DNA from: Centroberyx gerrardi
Lineage: Eukaryota; Chordata; Actinopteri; Beryciformes; Berycidae
Direction: 5' to 3'
NCBI RefSeq assembly: GCF_048128805.1
Contig: NC_136005.1
Coordinates: forward strand, 9,778,504-9,842,503
DNA: 64,000 nucleotides
Part shown: positions 63,398 through 64,000 of the stretch, piece by piece
How the letters are laid out: each line of letters opens with the position of its first letter
Position numbering within the stretch: the first letter of the stretch is position 1
Notes under the pieces: model-generated
What the model was told of the DNA's origin: nothing
Database searches by the model: none
Seen by the model: only the letters and a program-made list of their open reading frames with translations
Program-made: the position numbers and the translations under genes

Positions 63398-64000
63398 GTG
63401 TATGTAGGCTGTCTTCTGTTAGATCCATAGGAACTTCATAAAAATACGTACCAGTGGCTATGTTTCAGTAAATCGGCTATACTTAGCCATACTTCAGGTC
63501 TTAATCGGGTTAAGCGGTTTATATGTGCCTTTGATAGCCTGTTATTGAGTTTCCCTGTTGCCATGAATAAACCAGGTAACAGAATATTGCTGTCTACTTG
63601 AAGTGTCTCGCACACAGACAGAACAGTCCGCCAGAAAAAATGTATGAAAAAGGTTTGGCCACCAGCTGCCCTCATTGACTGGGCAGTAGGTTACTTCTAA
63701 TACAAAGCAAAGAAATTTAAAAAATCCCATTAGTAAGAGTAATCATAATTACAGCTCACCATCAAGTTTTTTGTTGACATTAAAATGTACCCATAATGTG
63801 GTGCGAGACATAATCCAAATGTGAAAGGAGTAAGATATTTACATTCCACAGTAATACAGTATTAAGCCAGGCATCTTAACCGGGTTTCTCATAATGGGAA
63901 TATCATTCAGAGTTATGATGTTTACATGCTTCGACTCAAACCTGGGTTACACGAGAAGTCTCTGTGCATGCAAACTTAATTAGTATGTGCTATTAAACCC
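63398..64000 (+). other. shd: shd intron continuing out of the window, repeat-like
   Basis: Donor GCAG|GTGTATG opens this intron. The sequence contains paired inverted motifs (CTTAATCGGGTTAAGCGG near 63500 and CTTAACCGGGTTTCTC near 63870) suggestive of another small DNA element. Ends are unclear. Confidence 0.4.

Overview
This is a genomic window from a ray-finned (almost certainly teleost) fish. Vertebrate split genes with GT-AG introns, very dense (CA)n/(GT)n and (CT)n microsatellites, a tRNA-headed fish-type SINE, a Tc1-like end and several small hAT/MITE-like elements all point that way. The species cannot be named from the sequence. Gene identities come from reading the exons and comparing them with remembered vertebrate proteins. 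Every exon boundary below was checked for splice signals and for reading-phase continuity across the intron.

Layout: (1) 267-1825 (+), the last three coding exons of an odf3l2/cimap1d-type gene (STPGR repeats, ciliary microtubule family). (2) 2516-3470 (-), a complete three-exon CKS gene (76 aa). (3) 8515-22735 (+), a complete 12-exon shc2 gene (726 aa; PTB-CH1-SH2 adaptor) with a p66-like N-terminus. (4) 25847-42656 (-), a complete 22-exon ankrd24 gene (1126 aa; ankyrin repeats, proline-rich linker, long coiled coil), including a 23-nt microexon. (5) 46931 to beyond the window end (+), shd, an SH2 adaptor of the SHB/SHD/SHE/SHF family; the SH2 domain itself lies outside the window. The rest is introns and intergenic DNA with simple repeats and degraded mobile elements.

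odf3l2, shc2, ankrd24 and shd all have human orthologues on 19p13.3, so the block is conserved synteny. The CKS gene does not fit the human 19p13.3 map. CKS genes do lie divergently beside the other SHC paralogues (SHC1-CKS1B and SHC3-CKS2), so this gene looks like a third CKS ohnologue retained in fish beside shc2. I consider this the most interesting point of the window.

Other points of interest: a symmetric in-frame cassette exon in shd that matches a segment of SHF and is absent from human SHD; an exon-derived minisatellite in shc2 that duplicates an exon end with working splice signals; a ~70-nt (GT)n tract serving as the 3' splice-site tract of shc2 exon 9; ankrd24 donor sites that are themselves the start of GT repeats; and an inverted-repeat unit carrying an unrecognised ORF inside an ankrd24 intron. 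I saw no evidence of a CRISPR array, an operon or a prokaryotic-type system.
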